Shown: one piece after another, positions 8,639 to 17,704 of the stretch | Position numbering within the stretch: the stretch's first letter is position 1 | Layout: every line of letters begins with the position of its first letter | Assembly (NCBI GenBank): GCA_001516045.1 | Contig: LOEW01000130.1 | Location: 1 to 35,863 of the forward strand | Reading direction: 5' to 3' | From: Desulfosporosinus sp. BRH_c37 | GTDB taxonomy: Bacteria; Bacillota; Desulfitobacteriia; Desulfitobacteriales; Desulfitobacteriaceae | DNA length: 35,863 nt | Notes under the pieces: generated by a model | The model's input: only the letters and a program-made list of their open reading frames with translations | Databases searched by the model: none | What the model was told of the DNA's origin: nothing | Position numbers and translations under genes: made by a program

Positions 8639-8851
8639 TTAAGGGGTCTTTGGCTGCCTTGGCGAAAACTTTTCATACGCTAAGACTACCTCCACCCGAT
8701 CGTCGAATTCTCTAACTCTGATAACACGACAGCTTCCCCATGCTTCCATTTTACCATGCGGACGCGAGATTTGAAAAGCGTAAGGTTTACCCATGCGTTC
8801 AAGCTCAGGTTTCACCTCGTTCCAATTTCGGCCAAGTAAACCGTTTATCAT
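8639..8851 (-). CDS. Small conserved-looking protein coupled to frr
   Basis: A 70-residue soluble protein of unknown function. Its ATG overlaps the TGA stop of frr in an ATGA arrangement (8848-8851), which implies translational coupling and supports it as a real gene. The composition is mixed-charge, with [18 protein letters not shown] followed by [17 protein letters not shown], suggesting a small beta-rich fold. There is no signal peptide or membrane segment. The stop codon is immediately followed by the large repeat array. I do not recognise a family. Its place between frr and uppS suggests co-expression with the translation and envelope genes. Confidence 0.7.
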   Translation of the reverse strand: MINGLLGRNWNEVKPELERMGKPYAFQISRPHGKMEAWGSCRVIRVREFDDRVEVVLAYEKFSPRQPKTP

Positions 8852-9405
8852 ACTTCAGTGATTTCACTTTCCTTAGTTTCCATTACATGTTCAATTTCTT
8901 TAATGATCTTGTCAGTCATCTTCTGAACGTCTTCTTGGGCCCTCTTGATTTCGTCTTCTGAGGCCTCATGATCCTTTTCAAGTTTTTTGAGCTTGTCATT
9001 GACATCTCGGCGGACATTACGGACTGCTACACGCGCTTCTTCAGCTTCTTTTTTAACCTTTTTGACCAATTCCAATCGTCGCTCAGCCGTAAGTTGGGGA
9101 ATGATCAAGCGAATCACAGTACCATCACTTGATGGATTCAGCCCTAGATCTGATTTCATGATTGCCTTTTCAATAGTAGGAAGAACGGATTTGTCCCAAG
9201 CCTGAATAACTAGCATTCTTGGCTCAGGGGCAGAGATATTTGCAAGCTGGTTAATAGGAGTAGGCGCCCCATAGTAATCAACCATAACCTTGTCCAGAAC
9301 ACTCGGATTTGCGCGGCCTGCTCGAATTGTAGCATACTCTCTACGTAAGACGTCAACCCCTTTATGCATACGCTCTGCTGCGTCACTAATCACCTCAGAA
9401 ATCAT
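8848..9405 (-). CDS. frr: Ribosome recycling factor
   Basis: With EF-G, splits post-termination ribosomes. The 185-residue length is standard. Domain I helix residues include [19 protein letters not shown], and the hinge and domain II carry [18 protein letters not shown] and [12 protein letters not shown]. The C-terminal helix is rich in Lys and Glu ([19 protein letters not shown]). The start ATG overlaps the pyrH stop by one base (TAATG), so pyrH and frr are tightly coupled. The order tsf-pyrH-frr is conserved across bacteria. Confidence 0.98.
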   Translation of the reverse strand: MISEVISDAAERMHKGVDVLRREYATIRAGRANPSVLDKVMVDYYGAPTPINQLANISAPEPRMLVIQAWDKSVLPTIEKAIMKSDLGLNPSSDGTVIRLIIPQLTAERRLELVKKVKKEAEEARVAVRNVRRDVNDKLKKLEKDHEASEDEIKRAQEDVQKMTDKIIKEIEHVMETKESEITEV

Positions 9406-10127
9406 TAACTATCCCTCCCCACATAAGTTCCAATGGCTTCGCCCATAATTACTCTTCGAATATTACCCGGTGTCGTAAGGTCAAAAACTATTACGGGAAT
9501 ATTATTGTCCATACAAAGTGAGGTGGCAGTGGAATCCATCACCCCAAGTCCTTTGCTGAGGACATCAAGGTAACTTAAACGGTCAAACTTCTTTGCCTGT
9601 GTATTCTTCAGCGGATCAGAGTCGTAAACCCCATCCACCCGTTTCGCCATCAAAATGACATCAGCTTCGATTTCGGCGGCCCTTAAAGCAGCCGTTGTAT
9701 CCGTCGAGAAGTAGGGATTACCTGTTCCAGCTGCAAAAATCACAATACGCCCTTTTTCCATATGTCGAATCGCACGACGCCGAATATATGGCTCAGCAAC
9801 CTGTCGCATTTCGATAGCCGACAAGACACGGGTATCTGATCCGGCCTTTTCCAAGGCATCCTGTAAAGCTAAGGCATTCATCACCGTTGCCAACATGCCC
9901 ATATAATCGGCCGTGGCACGGTCCATCCCTTGAGCACTTCCAGCAATGCCACGCCATAAGTTTCCGCCACCAACAACCAAGCAAAGTTCAACACCCATAC
10001 CTCGGATTTCTGCCACCTGAGCCGCAACGGAAACTAACATATCATGTTGAAGTCCAAAGCCTTGTGTGCCTGCCAGCGCCTCCCCGCTAATCTTAAGGAC
10101 CAGTCGATTATACCGTAGTTTTTCCAT
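9405..10127 (-). CDS. pyrH: Uridylate kinase
   Basis: Phosphorylates UMP to UDP for nucleotide synthesis; it is a hexameric amino-acid-kinase-fold enzyme usually controlled by UTP and GTP. The 240-residue length is standard. Motifs are [10 protein letters not shown] at the N-terminus, [10 protein letters not shown] for nucleotide binding, [19 protein letters not shown], and [17 protein letters not shown] for UMP. The ATG at 10127 has GGAGG seven bases upstream. A Rho-independent terminator lies between tsf and this gene, so full expression probably needs read-through or a local promoter. Confidence 0.98.
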   Translation of the reverse strand: MEKLRYNRLVLKISGEALAGTQGFGLQHDMLVSVAAQVAEIRGMGVELCLVVGGGNLWRGIAGSAQGMDRATADYMGMLATVMNALALQDALEKAGSDTRVLSAIEMRQVAEPYIRRRAIRHMEKGRIVIFAAGTGNPYFSTDTTAALRAAEIEADVILMAKRVDGVYDSDPLKNTQAKKFDRLSYLDVLSKGLGVMDSTATSLCMDNNIPVIVFDLTTPGNIRRVIMGEAIGTYVGRDS

Positions 10128-10184
10128 GGATTAACCTCCATCAATCTAATTCTACGCCTAGAGTGGGAAATCCTCTCGTATTCT

Positions 10185-10212
10185 AAAAAAAGAGAACACC
10201 AGGGTGTTCTCT
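10185..10212 (-). terminator. Rho-independent terminator after tsf
   Basis: On the minus strand AGAGAACAC pairs with GTGTTCTCT around a four-base loop (10191-10212), followed by seven Ts. It lies 21 bp after the tsf stop and before pyrH. It may be partial, tuning rpsB-tsf expression above the downstream genes. Confidence 0.85.
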
Positions 10213-10233
10213 AGATAGATTGTCTAGGTTGTG

Positions 10234-10887
10234 TTAGCGATTCATTTCTTTCATAACCTCTGCTGCAAAATCATCTTGTCGTTTTTCAATGCCTGCTCCT
10301 AGCTCGTAACGAGTAAAACGACGAATAACAATGCGCTCCCCGATTTTGGCAATCTTATCTATCACCAAGTCGCGCACGCTTTTATCAGGATCTTTGACGA
10401 AGGCTTGCTCCATTAAACAGACTTCTTTATAGAACTTTTCAATCCGCCCTTCGACCATTTTTTCGATAATCTTTTCAGGCTTTCCTTCATTAAGAGCTTG
10501 GGCTTTTAATATATCTCTCTCATGTTGGAGTACGTCTGAAGGCACATCTTCTTTATTCAAATATTGAGGGTTGGCTGCTGCAATATGCAAGCCGAGATCG
10601 CGAACTAATGTTCTAAATTCATCCCCACGAGATACAAAGTCTGTTTCACAGTTCACTTCAAGCAGCACACCAATGCGCCCACCGCCATGAATATAGGCCT
10701 CGACGGTCCCTTCAGCTGCAACACGCCCCTCTTTTTTTGCAGCGGCTGCAAGTCCTTTCTCACGTAAAAAATCACAGGCTTTTTCAACCTCACAATTACA
10801 CTGTATAAGTGCCTTCTTACAATCCATCATACCTGCCCCGGTACGTTCCCGAAGCTCTTTTACTTGAGCTGCGCTTACGTCTGCCAT
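10234..10887 (-). CDS. tsf: Translation elongation factor Ts
   Basis: Nucleotide exchange factor for EF-Tu. At 217 residues it is the short form with a single core subdomain, as in several clostridia and Thermus, compared with about 280-295 in many bacteria. The UBA-like N-terminus has [19 protein letters not shown] and the EF-Tu-contacting motif [11 protein letters not shown] is present. The ATG at 10887 follows GGAGG. The repeat array starts just upstream of this ribosome-binding site. It pairs with rpsB upstream and ends at a strong terminator. Confidence 0.97.
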   Translation of the reverse strand: MADVSAAQVKELRERTGAGMMDCKKALIQCNCEVEKACDFLREKGLAAAAKKEGRVAAEGTVEAYIHGGGRIGVLLEVNCETDFVSRGDEFRTLVRDLGLHIAAANPQYLNKEDVPSDVLQHERDILKAQALNEGKPEKIIEKMVEGRIEKFYKEVCLMEQAFVKDPDKSVRDLVIDKIAKIGERIVIRRFTRYELGAGIEKRQDDFAAEVMKEMNR

Positions 10888-10899
10888 GGTTATATACCT

Positions 10900-11127
10900 C
10901 CAAGTTCGATGCTCGATGTTCGATGCTCGATGCTCGATGCACGATGCACGATTTTAATATTTATGTGTTATGATATATGCTTTATGTTTCACGCTTGATT
11001 TGACGATGTACAGGTTCGAGGTATGCTATTCGTACCTCGAACCTTCACAGTACTATTTACGGAGCACGCTGCTCGATGTCCAAAACTCTGCATTCGAATT
11101 TCGAACCACGAACCTCGAACTTCGATT
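10900..11127. repeat. TTCGATG/TTCGAGG repeat array between rpsB and tsf
   Basis: The tsf-proximal side holds about seven tandem copies of GTTCGATGCTCGATG-like units (10903-10951). The centre holds GGTTCGAGGTA and TACCTCGAACC, about 20 bp apart and able to pair. The rpsB-proximal side has CGAACCACGAACCTCGAAC. The array ends within a few bases of the rpsB TAA stop at 11128. Confidence 0.85.
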
Positions 11128-11850
11128 TTACCCTTCGGCTACTTCTCCAGCTTCTTCTTCGCCATCATTGCTATGTTGTCCTTCGATAATCGCATCAGCC
11201 ATCTTCGAAGTGAGTAGCTTAACAGCACGGATTGCATCATCGTTAGCCGGAATAACAACATCGATTTCATCCGGATCGCAGTTTGTATCCACAATTGCAA
11301 CAATCGGAATTTTTAAACGACGTGCTTCAGCGACCGCAATCCGCTCTTTACGAGGATCTACAATAAACAAAGCATCTGGAAGTTTTTTCATATTTTTGAT
11401 GCCACCCAAAAAGCGTTCTAATTTCTCCATCTCATGACGTAATGCAGAAACTTCCTTCTTCGTAAGCACATCGAATACGCCTTCAGCTTCCATCCGTTCC
11501 AAAACGCGCAAACGATCAACACGTTTTTGAATGGTTTGGAAATTTGTGAGCATTCCACCTAGCCAACGCTCGTTCACAAAATACATACCGCAGCGTTCTG
11601 CTTCATCTTTGACCGACTCTTGAGCTTGTTTCTTAGTACCCACGAACAACATGGTACCACCCTCAGTAGCGAGGTTCCGAACGAAGTTATAAGCCTCATC
11701 CACTTTTTTAACGGTTTTTTGCAGATCAATAATATAGATCCCATTGCGTTCCGTAAAGATAAAACGAGCCATTTTTGGGTTCCAGCGACGAGTTTGATGT
11801 CCAAAGTGGACACCCGCTTCCAATAATTGTTTCATGGAAATTACTGCCAT
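11128..11850 (-). CDS. rpsB: 30S ribosomal protein S2
   Basis: Small-subunit ribosomal protein, 240 residues. Signature motifs are [20 protein letters not shown] near the N-terminus, [21 protein letters not shown], and the C-terminal [20 protein letters not shown]. The tail is acidic ([11 protein letters not shown]). The start at 11850 is fixed by the family N-terminus; the Shine-Dalgarno match (AGAAAG) is weak. It begins the rpsB-tsf pair. The 175-bp gap upstream may hold its promoter, but I could not assign one with confidence. Confidence 0.98.
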   Translation of the reverse strand: MAVISMKQLLEAGVHFGHQTRRWNPKMARFIFTERNGIYIIDLQKTVKKVDEAYNFVRNLATEGGTMLFVGTKKQAQESVKDEAERCGMYFVNERWLGGMLTNFQTIQKRVDRLRVLERMEAEGVFDVLTKKEVSALRHEMEKLERFLGGIKNMKKLPDALFIVDPRKERIAVAEARRLKIPIVAIVDTNCDPDEIDVVIPANDDAIRAVKLLTSKMADAIIEGQHSNDGEEEAGEVAEG

Positions 11851-12025
11851 TGTGTTAAACCAACTTTCTTTTGTTTTTTCCTCCGCAGGTTCATCTCAAA
11901 ACGCCCCTTGCCTTATGACAGGAACTAACGCTTTAATCCCTCTGCGTGCTTCATTAAATCATACTGTCAATAGATTAGCACATTCTTGAGGGCATTGCAA
12001 TGAAATGCCCATAAAATAGAAGTTT

Positions 12026-12496
12026 CTAATCAATCAAACCCGCATAGCTCTCAAGATTTGAACGCAAATCATACTTCTGTATGAAAATCTCCAAGTCACT
12101 CATGAGCTCGGGAAAGGGAAAATAGAATTCGCTTACGTAATAAAAATCACCTTTCGTACTGATCTGAGCAACCTCCTGCCCTTTTCCATCAAAATAAAAG
12201 GCAACCCTACGAATATCCTGCGGTTCTAAGATGTGTTTACCAAGTAACGAACGAAAGACAATTTGCCGATCTTTGATCTGCACATGTTTACTCTTTCCTA
12301 TAACCCATAGGAATAAGATTCCAAGCGCTGCCGTGATATATATCCCTATGAGAAGCCTAAGTTCTAGGCTTGGTAGCTTCCTAAAGAAATGCAAACCGCC
12401 TATAACAAGTGGATAAAGGATTAGAAACATAACGGCAGGAACAATAAGAGGTCTAAGTTGGTAAACATAATCATGTTCATCATCATGTTCATCCAT
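12026..12496 (-). CDS. Small membrane protein with PH-like domain
   Basis: A 156-residue protein. An acidic, His-rich N-terminus (MDEHDDEHDYVYQ) is followed by two hydrophobic helices at about 15-37 and 46-66. A cytoplasmic C-terminal domain follows with strands such as HVQIKDRQIVFRSLLGKH and DIRRVAFYFDG. The layout of two helices plus a strand-rich tail resembles bacterial PH (YdbT/YvbH-like) membrane proteins, but this is a fold-level guess. The ATG at 12496 has AGGAGGG upstream. It lies 27 bp downstream of codY and may be co-transcribed with it. Function unknown. Confidence 0.75.
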   Translation of the reverse strand: MDEHDDEHDYVYQLRPLIVPAVMFLILYPLVIGGLHFFRKLPSLELRLLIGIYITAALGILFLWVIGKSKHVQIKDRQIVFRSLLGKHILEPQDIRRVAFYFDGKGQEVAQISTKGDFYYVSEFYFPFPELMSDLEIFIQKYDLRSNLESYAGLID

Positions 12497-12523
12497 AAAA
12501 TTACCCTCCTGAATAAATAATAC

Positions 12524-13318
12524 TTACTTCGTGTGATTGATATGCTTATTTAATTCATCCAGTAAGTAATCGTTAAGAACTCGAATATAGGTGCCTTTCA
12601 TGCCTAATGACTTCGACTCAATTACACCTGCTGATTCAAATTTGCGCAGGGCATTGACAATAACGGAACGCGTTATCCCCACTCGATCGGCAATTTTGCT
12701 GGCAACTAAAAGTCCTTCTCCACTACCCAATTCGGAAAAGATGTGTTCCACCGCTTCAAGTTCAGAATAAGACAGTGTTTCTACGGCGATTTGGACTGCC
12801 GCCTTTTTACGAGCTTCTTCTTCTGCTCGTTCAGCCTTAACACGTAAAATTTCCATACCTACAACTGTAGCACCGTACTCAGCAAGCACTAGATCTTGCT
12901 CTTCAAACTCTTCGTCATATTTCGCTAGTACGAGCGTCCCAACCCGTTCGCCTCCACCTAATATTGGAACAACTGTTGTAATCTTATTCGTAAAATGACA
13001 CGGTTCATTACAATTAAATACACAGCCATTTGCAACCTGCGCAGTGTTGGTTTTTGTCTCGCTGATTTTCATCAGACCTTCATTATAACTTTCAGGGAAA
13101 CGTTCGGAATGAATGACAATGTCCTCCATTGTTCCACAAACAAAATTCTTCATAAAACTATAGCCAAGAATCTTTCCTCGTCGGCCAACAATATATATGT
13201 TGGCGACCACTGCTTTACTAAGAACTGTAGCCATTTCCTCAAAATCAACTGGATTCCCTGCAGCGCGTTGAATTAATTTATTAATGGTTCTGGTTTTTTC
13301 TAATAACGTCGTGTTCAT
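12524..13318 (-). CDS. codY: GTP-sensing transcriptional pleiotropic repressor CodY
   Basis: Global regulator that senses branched-chain amino acids and GTP and represses nutrient-scavenging genes during growth. It has 264 residues: an N-terminal GAF domain (about 1-155, with [21 protein letters not shown] start and [17 protein letters not shown]) and a C-terminal winged helix (about 200-250) with recognition region [20 protein letters not shown]. It lies last in the topA-trmFO-xerC-hslV-hslU-codY block, as in Bacillus. A good AGGAGG precedes the ATG at 13318. Confidence 0.98.
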   Translation of the reverse strand: MNTTLLEKTRTINKLIQRAAGNPVDFEEMATVLSKAVVANIYIVGRRGKILGYSFMKNFVCGTMEDIVIHSERFPESYNEGLMKISETKTNTAQVANGCVFNCNEPCHFTNKITTVVPILGGGERVGTLVLAKYDEEFEEQDLVLAEYGATVVGMEILRVKAERAEEEARKKAAVQIAVETLSYSELEAVEHIFSELGSGEGLLVASKIADRVGITRSVIVNALRKFESAGVIESKSLGMKGTYIRVLNDYLLDELNKHINHTK

Positions 13319-13378
13319 AATTAAAATCCTCCTTAAAGTTGCTTACATAGCGAATGATTGGCGAATGGATCATTGTAT

Positions 13379-14764
13379 CTAAAGAATATAGCGAGCTAAA
13401 TCTTGATTTTGTACCACATTACCCAAACGATTTTGAACATATTCTTGATTAATTGTCACAGTGTAGTCTTCAGGCAGTTCGGAAGCTTCGAAAGACAATT
13501 CCTCGAGTACTTTTTCTACAATTGTGTGGAGACGCCTAGCCCCAATATTTTCAGTGCTAGAATTTACTTTATAGGCAACCTCTGCTAATTCGTCAATAGC
13601 ATTCTCCGTAAAATCAACCTTTATCCCTTCCGCTCCCAATAATGCGCTGTATTGTTTAATCAACGACGATTGGGGTTCCCTAAGAATACGTTTGAAATCG
13701 GCCACGCTTAACGATTCTAGTTCCACACGAATTGGGAATCTTCCCTGAAGTTCCGGAATCAAATCAGACGGCTTGCTGAGATGGAAGGCACCTGCAGCAA
13801 TAAACAGGATGTGATCAGTTTTAACTGGGCCATACTTTGTTACGACAGTGGACCCTTCCACAATCGGGAGAATGTCACGTTGTACTCCTCCCCTGGAAAC
13901 GTCCGGCCCACCAGCACCATCGCGACCAGCAATTTTATCGATTTCATCTAAGAAAACTATTCCCTCATGTTCAGTTCTCCAAATGGCATCTTGAACCGCT
14001 TCATCATGATCAATCAAATTTTGTGTCTCTTCATGTATCAAGATCTTTCGCGCTTCGCGAACGGTTACGTTTCTCTTCTTGTGCCGTTTAGGGAGCATCC
14101 CCGACATCATATCCTGAATATTCAAGCCCATTTCCATCATGTTATTATTGCCTAACATATCGGAAAGTGGCGTAGTTTCTTCTACTGAAATCTCAATAAT
14201 CTGCTCTTCAAGGTCCCCTCGCTGCAAGCGCTCAGCCACTATCTTGCGTTCTTTCTCAATTTCGGGAGTCAAATTAACACCTTTTTCTGGATCGGGAGTT
14301 TGACCGAATAGCATCTGAAAGGGGTTGCTAGCGGTACTCTCAGAGCGTTTTTCCGGAACTAACAGCTCGATCAAGCGTTCCTCGGCCTTGATTGCCGCCT
14401 GAATTTGCACCTTATCTGCGCGCTCAACCTTCACCATACGTAAGGCTATCTCGACTAAGTCACGAATAATGGCTTCCACATCTCGGCCTACATATCCAAC
14501 CTCAGTGAATTTCGTGGCTTCGATCTTAATGAATGGGGCGCGAACAAGCTTTGCTAGCCGCCGGGCAATTTCAGTCTTTCCAACGCCTGTCGGGCCAATC
14601 ATCAAAATATTTTTCGGTATAATTTCTTCTTGTAATTGCTCTGGCAAACAAGAACGACGATAGCGATTACGTAATGCAACCGCAACAGCTCGTTTTGCTG
14701 CATCTTGTCCTACGATAAATCGGTCCAATTCACGGACAATTTCTCGAGGTGTCAAGCTGTCCAT
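13379..14764 (-). CDS. hslU: ATP-dependent protease ATPase subunit HslU (ClpY)
   Basis: AAA+ unfoldase ring that feeds substrates to HslV. The protein has 461 residues. Walker A is GPTGVGKT (57-64) and Walker B is [13 protein letters not shown]. The intermediate domain, about 110-240, contains the variable [15 protein letters not shown] stretch. The C-terminus, ending ...LARYIL, fits the HslV-activating tail. Its ATG at 14764 follows the hslV stop by 11 bp. The position before codY matches the Bacillus clpQ-clpY-codY order. Confidence 0.98.
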   Translation of the reverse strand: MDSLTPREIVRELDRFIVGQDAAKRAVAVALRNRYRRSCLPEQLQEEIIPKNILMIGPTGVGKTEIARRLAKLVRAPFIKIEATKFTEVGYVGRDVEAIIRDLVEIALRMVKVERADKVQIQAAIKAEERLIELLVPEKRSESTASNPFQMLFGQTPDPEKGVNLTPEIEKERKIVAERLQRGDLEEQIIEISVEETTPLSDMLGNNNMMEMGLNIQDMMSGMLPKRHKKRNVTVREARKILIHEETQNLIDHDEAVQDAIWRTEHEGIVFLDEIDKIAGRDGAGGPDVSRGGVQRDILPIVEGSTVVTKYGPVKTDHILFIAAGAFHLSKPSDLIPELQGRFPIRVELESLSVADFKRILREPQSSLIKQYSALLGAEGIKVDFTENAIDELAEVAYKVNSSTENIGARRLHTIVEKVLEELSFEASELPEDYTVTINQEYVQNRLGNVVQNQDLARYIL

Positions 14765-14775
14765 AGTCTCACCCC

Positions 14776-15306
14776 CTATAACTCTTCCACATTTATTTGT
14801 TCATTAGTATAAACACAAATCGAAGCAGCAACCAACATCGCTTCTCGTACAATCTCCTTCGTTGGCAAATCAGTATGTTTCGCCAAAGCACGAGCAGCGG
14901 CTAAAGCATAGTTCCCACCAGATCCAATGGCAGCAATTCCATCGTCCGGTTCAATCACTTCCCCCGAACCGGATACAATCAGGAGATTTTGGTTATCCGC
15001 CACTATCAGCAGTGCTTCAAGGTTACGCAGCATTTTGTTTGTTCGCCATTCTTTGGCCAGCTCTACGGCTGCACGCTGAAGATTCCCATGATACTCTTCC
15101 AGTTTTTGTTCAAACTTATCGAATAGTGTAAACGCATCCGCTACGGATCCCGCAAACCCAGCAATCACTTTTCCATGAAACAAACGCCGTACTTTCCGGG
15201 CTTTATGTTTCATCACGGTGGCCTGCCCGAAGGTTACTTGGCCGTCACCCGCTATGGCTACGTGTTCCTCTTTTTTTACTGCGACAATGGTCGTTGCATG
15301 AAACAT
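14776..15306 (-). CDS. hslV: ATP-dependent protease subunit HslV (ClpQ)
   Basis: Threonine protease forming the double ring capped by HslU. The protein has 176 residues. Removal of MFHA would expose the catalytic Thr5 ([20 protein letters not shown]); the downstream [14 protein letters not shown] segment is also typical. Classical HslV proteins expose Thr after a short propeptide, while Bacillus ClpQ uses Ser; this one keeps Thr. The ATG at 15306 has GAAGGGGGTG upstream. Confidence 0.97.
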   Translation of the reverse strand: MFHATTIVAVKKEEHVAIAGDGQVTFGQATVMKHKARKVRRLFHGKVIAGFAGSVADAFTLFDKFEQKLEEYHGNLQRAAVELAKEWRTNKMLRNLEALLIVADNQNLLIVSGSGEVIEPDDGIAAIGSGGNYALAAARALAKHTDLPTKEIVREAMLVAASICVYTNEQINVEEL

Positions 15307-15399
15307 GCAATCACCCCCTTCAATAAAGTTTAATAGGCCATTTTCAGTGTGTCAAGTAAATTGTAGGCAATTTACAACTTTTTGTGAAAATTAACCCTG

Positions 15400-16305
15400 T
15401 TACTGGCCTATTGGTCCTTTCGCTCGGGGATGAGCCTGAGCATAAACCTTTTTAAGCCGTTCGCGAGTTAGGTGCGTATATATTTGAGTTGATGAAAGCT
15501 TAAGATGTCCCAATAACTCTTGAACACTTCTTAGATCCGCTCCCCCATCCAACATATGAGTTGCAAAAGAATGGCGAAGCATATGTGGATTTACATGTTG
15601 TTCCAGACTAATCTGAGCGACCAGTTTGTCCAAAACCCGTCTGACTGACCTGGCCGATAACCGCGTCCCTTTGTAATTTAGTAAAAGGATTTTATGGTGA
15701 TCTTTCCGCATCCCGAGATACTCCCCGATGGCCTTAATCGCATAATCTGTGACAGGGACCACCCGCTCCTTGCTCCCCTTCCCGAGGACTCGAATCAGTC
15801 CGATCTCTAAATCAAGATTCTCACGATCTAAGCTTACTAGTTCACTGACCCTTAGCCCAGACCCATAGAGCAACTCGATAATGACTTGATTGCGCGAACC
15901 CAGTAGACTTGTACAATCCGAAGCATGGAGTAGCCCATCCATCTGGTCTAAATATAGAAAATGAGGTAATTTTCGCCCTAGTTTTGGACTCGCTACCCGC
16001 TGAACCGGATTGATTTGGAGTATTTCTTTTCGGCATAAGAACTTAAAAAAAGATCGTAGAGCGGCAAGCTTACGAGCCATACTTTTTCTCGTCAACCCAT
16101 GTTCTGCCATGACCCCCAGAAAACCACGGACGATATAGACATCAATCAGATCCACAGTGAGCGTTTCAGGCTCGAGACCCAGTTCGAGTGCTGCAAACCT
16201 AAAAAACTGAACTAGATCAGTTTGATACGCAGCGACTGTGAGTTCGGATCGGTTTTGAGAATATTGATGACCTGAAAATAAACTTAACGCCTCATCCATT
16301 TTCAA
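15400..16305 (-). CDS. xerC: Tyrosine recombinase XerC
   Basis: Site-specific recombinase that resolves chromosome dimers at dif. The N-terminal SAM-like DNA-binding domain occupies about 1-95. The catalytic domain carries the full set: Arg152 (SGLRVSELVSL), Lys176 (GKGSKERVVPV), His241 and Arg244 (HMLRHSFATHML), His267 (LLGHLKLSSTQ) and Tyr276. Numbering is from the TTG at 16305, which I prefer because GGAGG lies 11 bases upstream; an ATG at 16299 is the alternative. The start is 8 bp after the trmFO stop. Its place between trmFO and hslV matches Bacillus codV. Confidence 0.95.
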   Translation of the reverse strand: MKMDEALSLFSGHQYSQNRSELTVAAYQTDLVQFFRFAALELGLEPETLTVDLIDVYIVRGFLGVMAEHGLTRKSMARKLAALRSFFKFLCRKEILQINPVQRVASPKLGRKLPHFLYLDQMDGLLHASDCTSLLGSRNQVIIELLYGSGLRVSELVSLDRENLDLEIGLIRVLGKGSKERVVPVTDYAIKAIGEYLGMRKDHHKILLLNYKGTRLSARSVRRVLDKLVAQISLEQHVNPHMLRHSFATHMLDGGADLRSVQELLGHLKLSSTQIYTHLTRERLKKVYAQAHPRAKGPIGQ

Positions 16306-16313
16306 TAGTAAGT

Positions 16314-17633
16314 TTACCTCCCTAAATCCTCCCAAGCACAAAACTCACTTAAAGACTCCAAAGCCCGTTCCGAAATCCTGGCGTTCTTTTCACGTTTATT
16401 CCGTATCCGCATCGTTAAGGCTGGAAGCAAACCGAAGTTAATATTCATCGGTTGAAAATTTTCACTGGGCGATCCTTCTAAATGACGCGCCAGTCCGCCT
16501 AACGCCGTTACTGCAGGGAAGACAAGCGGTCTCATCTGACTAAGGTTTCGCCATGCATTAAGGCCCGCCAGAAGCCCGCTGGCAGCAGATTCAACATATC
16601 CTTCGACTCCCGTCATTTGACCGGCAAAGAAAACCTCGGGTTTAAGCTTTAAACTAAAATCTGCTTTGAGGACTTTTGGAGCATTGAGAAAAGTATTGCG
16701 ATGCATCACACCATAACGCACAAATTCGGCATTTTCTAAACCGGGAATTAACGAAAAAACTCGTTTTTGTTCCCTCCATTTCAAATGTGTTTGAAAACCC
16801 ACAAGATTAAAGAGTGTCCCTGCCTGATTTTCTTTACGAAGCTGTACAACTGCATAAGAGTTTACTCCAGTTCTTGGATCCTGTAAGCCAACAGGCTTTA
16901 ATGGACCAAACATCAGAGTCTGGAGGCCACGTTTGGCCATCACTTCGACAGGCAGGCAGCCTTCGAAAACTCTCCCTTCTTCAAATCCTTGAACTTCTGC
17001 TGTCTCCGCTTGAACTAAAGCCTCATAGAACAGGTCGTACTCTTCCCTAGTCATCGGACAGTTCAAATAGTCCGCTTCTCCCTTGTCATAACGCGAAGCC
17101 CAAAAGGCCTTGCTTAAATCTATGGATTCTAGCGTCACGATCGGGGCTGCTGCGTCGTAAAAGGAAAGAGCTTCTTCTCCAGTTACCCTTACGATATCTT
17201 CAGCTAAATCATCGGAGGTCAATGGACCGCTAGCGACAATTGTAATCCCCTTCATCGGGATACTATGTACTTCTCCTCGATGAATATATACATTCGGATG
17301 CTCAACCAACCGTTTAGTAACCTCACTCGAAAAAAGTTCCCGATCAACTGCTAAAGCGCCGCCGGCGGGAACAGCATTATGATCAGCAGCACTCATGATA
17401 AGAGACCCTAAGCGACGCATTTCTTCTTTTAATAATCCCACCGCATTCTCTAAACCTGCTCCACGCAGCGAGTTGCTGCAAACTAGTTCTGCAAATTGGT
17501 CTGTATGGTGTGCCGGGGTATATTTGACCGGACGCATTTCATATAAATCAACCCTCACACCGCGTTCGGCAAGTTGCCAAGCGGCCTCGGCACCTGCAAG
17601 ACCTGCTCCGATGACAGTTATAGGCTGCACCAT
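16314..17633 (-). CDS. trmFO: Methylenetetrahydrofolate-tRNA-(uracil-54-C5)-methyltransferase (FAD)
   Basis: Makes ribothymidine 54 in tRNA using methylenetetrahydrofolate and FAD. From the ATG at 17633 (AAGGAG nine bases upstream) the protein has 439 residues, the usual length. The FAD-binding Rossmann motif is [20 protein letters not shown], followed by VDLYEMRP and LVCSNSLRG. The Cys-containing [16 protein letters not shown] and [20 protein letters not shown] segments are also typical. The frame extends 17 codons further upstream, but that part is not family-like. It lies between topA and xerC. Confidence 0.96.
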   Translation of the reverse strand: MVQPITVIGAGLAGAEAAWQLAERGVRVDLYEMRPVKYTPAHHTDQFAELVCSNSLRGAGLENAVGLLKEEMRRLGSLIMSAADHNAVPAGGALAVDRELFSSEVTKRLVEHPNVYIHRGEVHSIPMKGITIVASGPLTSDDLAEDIVRVTGEEALSFYDAAAPIVTLESIDLSKAFWASRYDKGEADYLNCPMTREEYDLFYEALVQAETAEVQGFEEGRVFEGCLPVEVMAKRGLQTLMFGPLKPVGLQDPRTGVNSYAVVQLRKENQAGTLFNLVGFQTHLKWREQKRVFSLIPGLENAEFVRYGVMHRNTFLNAPKVLKADFSLKLKPEVFFAGQMTGVEGYVESAASGLLAGLNAWRNLSQMRPLVFPAVTALGGLARHLEGSPSENFQPMNINFGLLPALTMRIRNKREKNARISERALESLSEFCAWEDLGR

Positions 17634-17704
17634 GTATCCATTCTCCTTATTCCAGTTAACGCTTCCAGTAAAGCAGTATATCAAGACTTATGCCTTCTTA
17701 TCAT

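Noticed and set aside
8425..8683. Open frames of 63 and 83 codons on both strands between uppS and the 70-aa gene
   Set aside because: They lie inside the repeat array, have low-complexity Arg/Ser/Glu-rich translations, and lack ribosome-binding sites.
10900..10955. Regular short repeats considered as a CRISPR array
   Set aside because: Units are 8-15 bp with no spacers of constant length and no cas genes are present.
11951..12000. TTGCAA-17-TAATCT as an rpsB promoter
   Set aside because: The -10 matches the consensus at only three positions; too weak to call.
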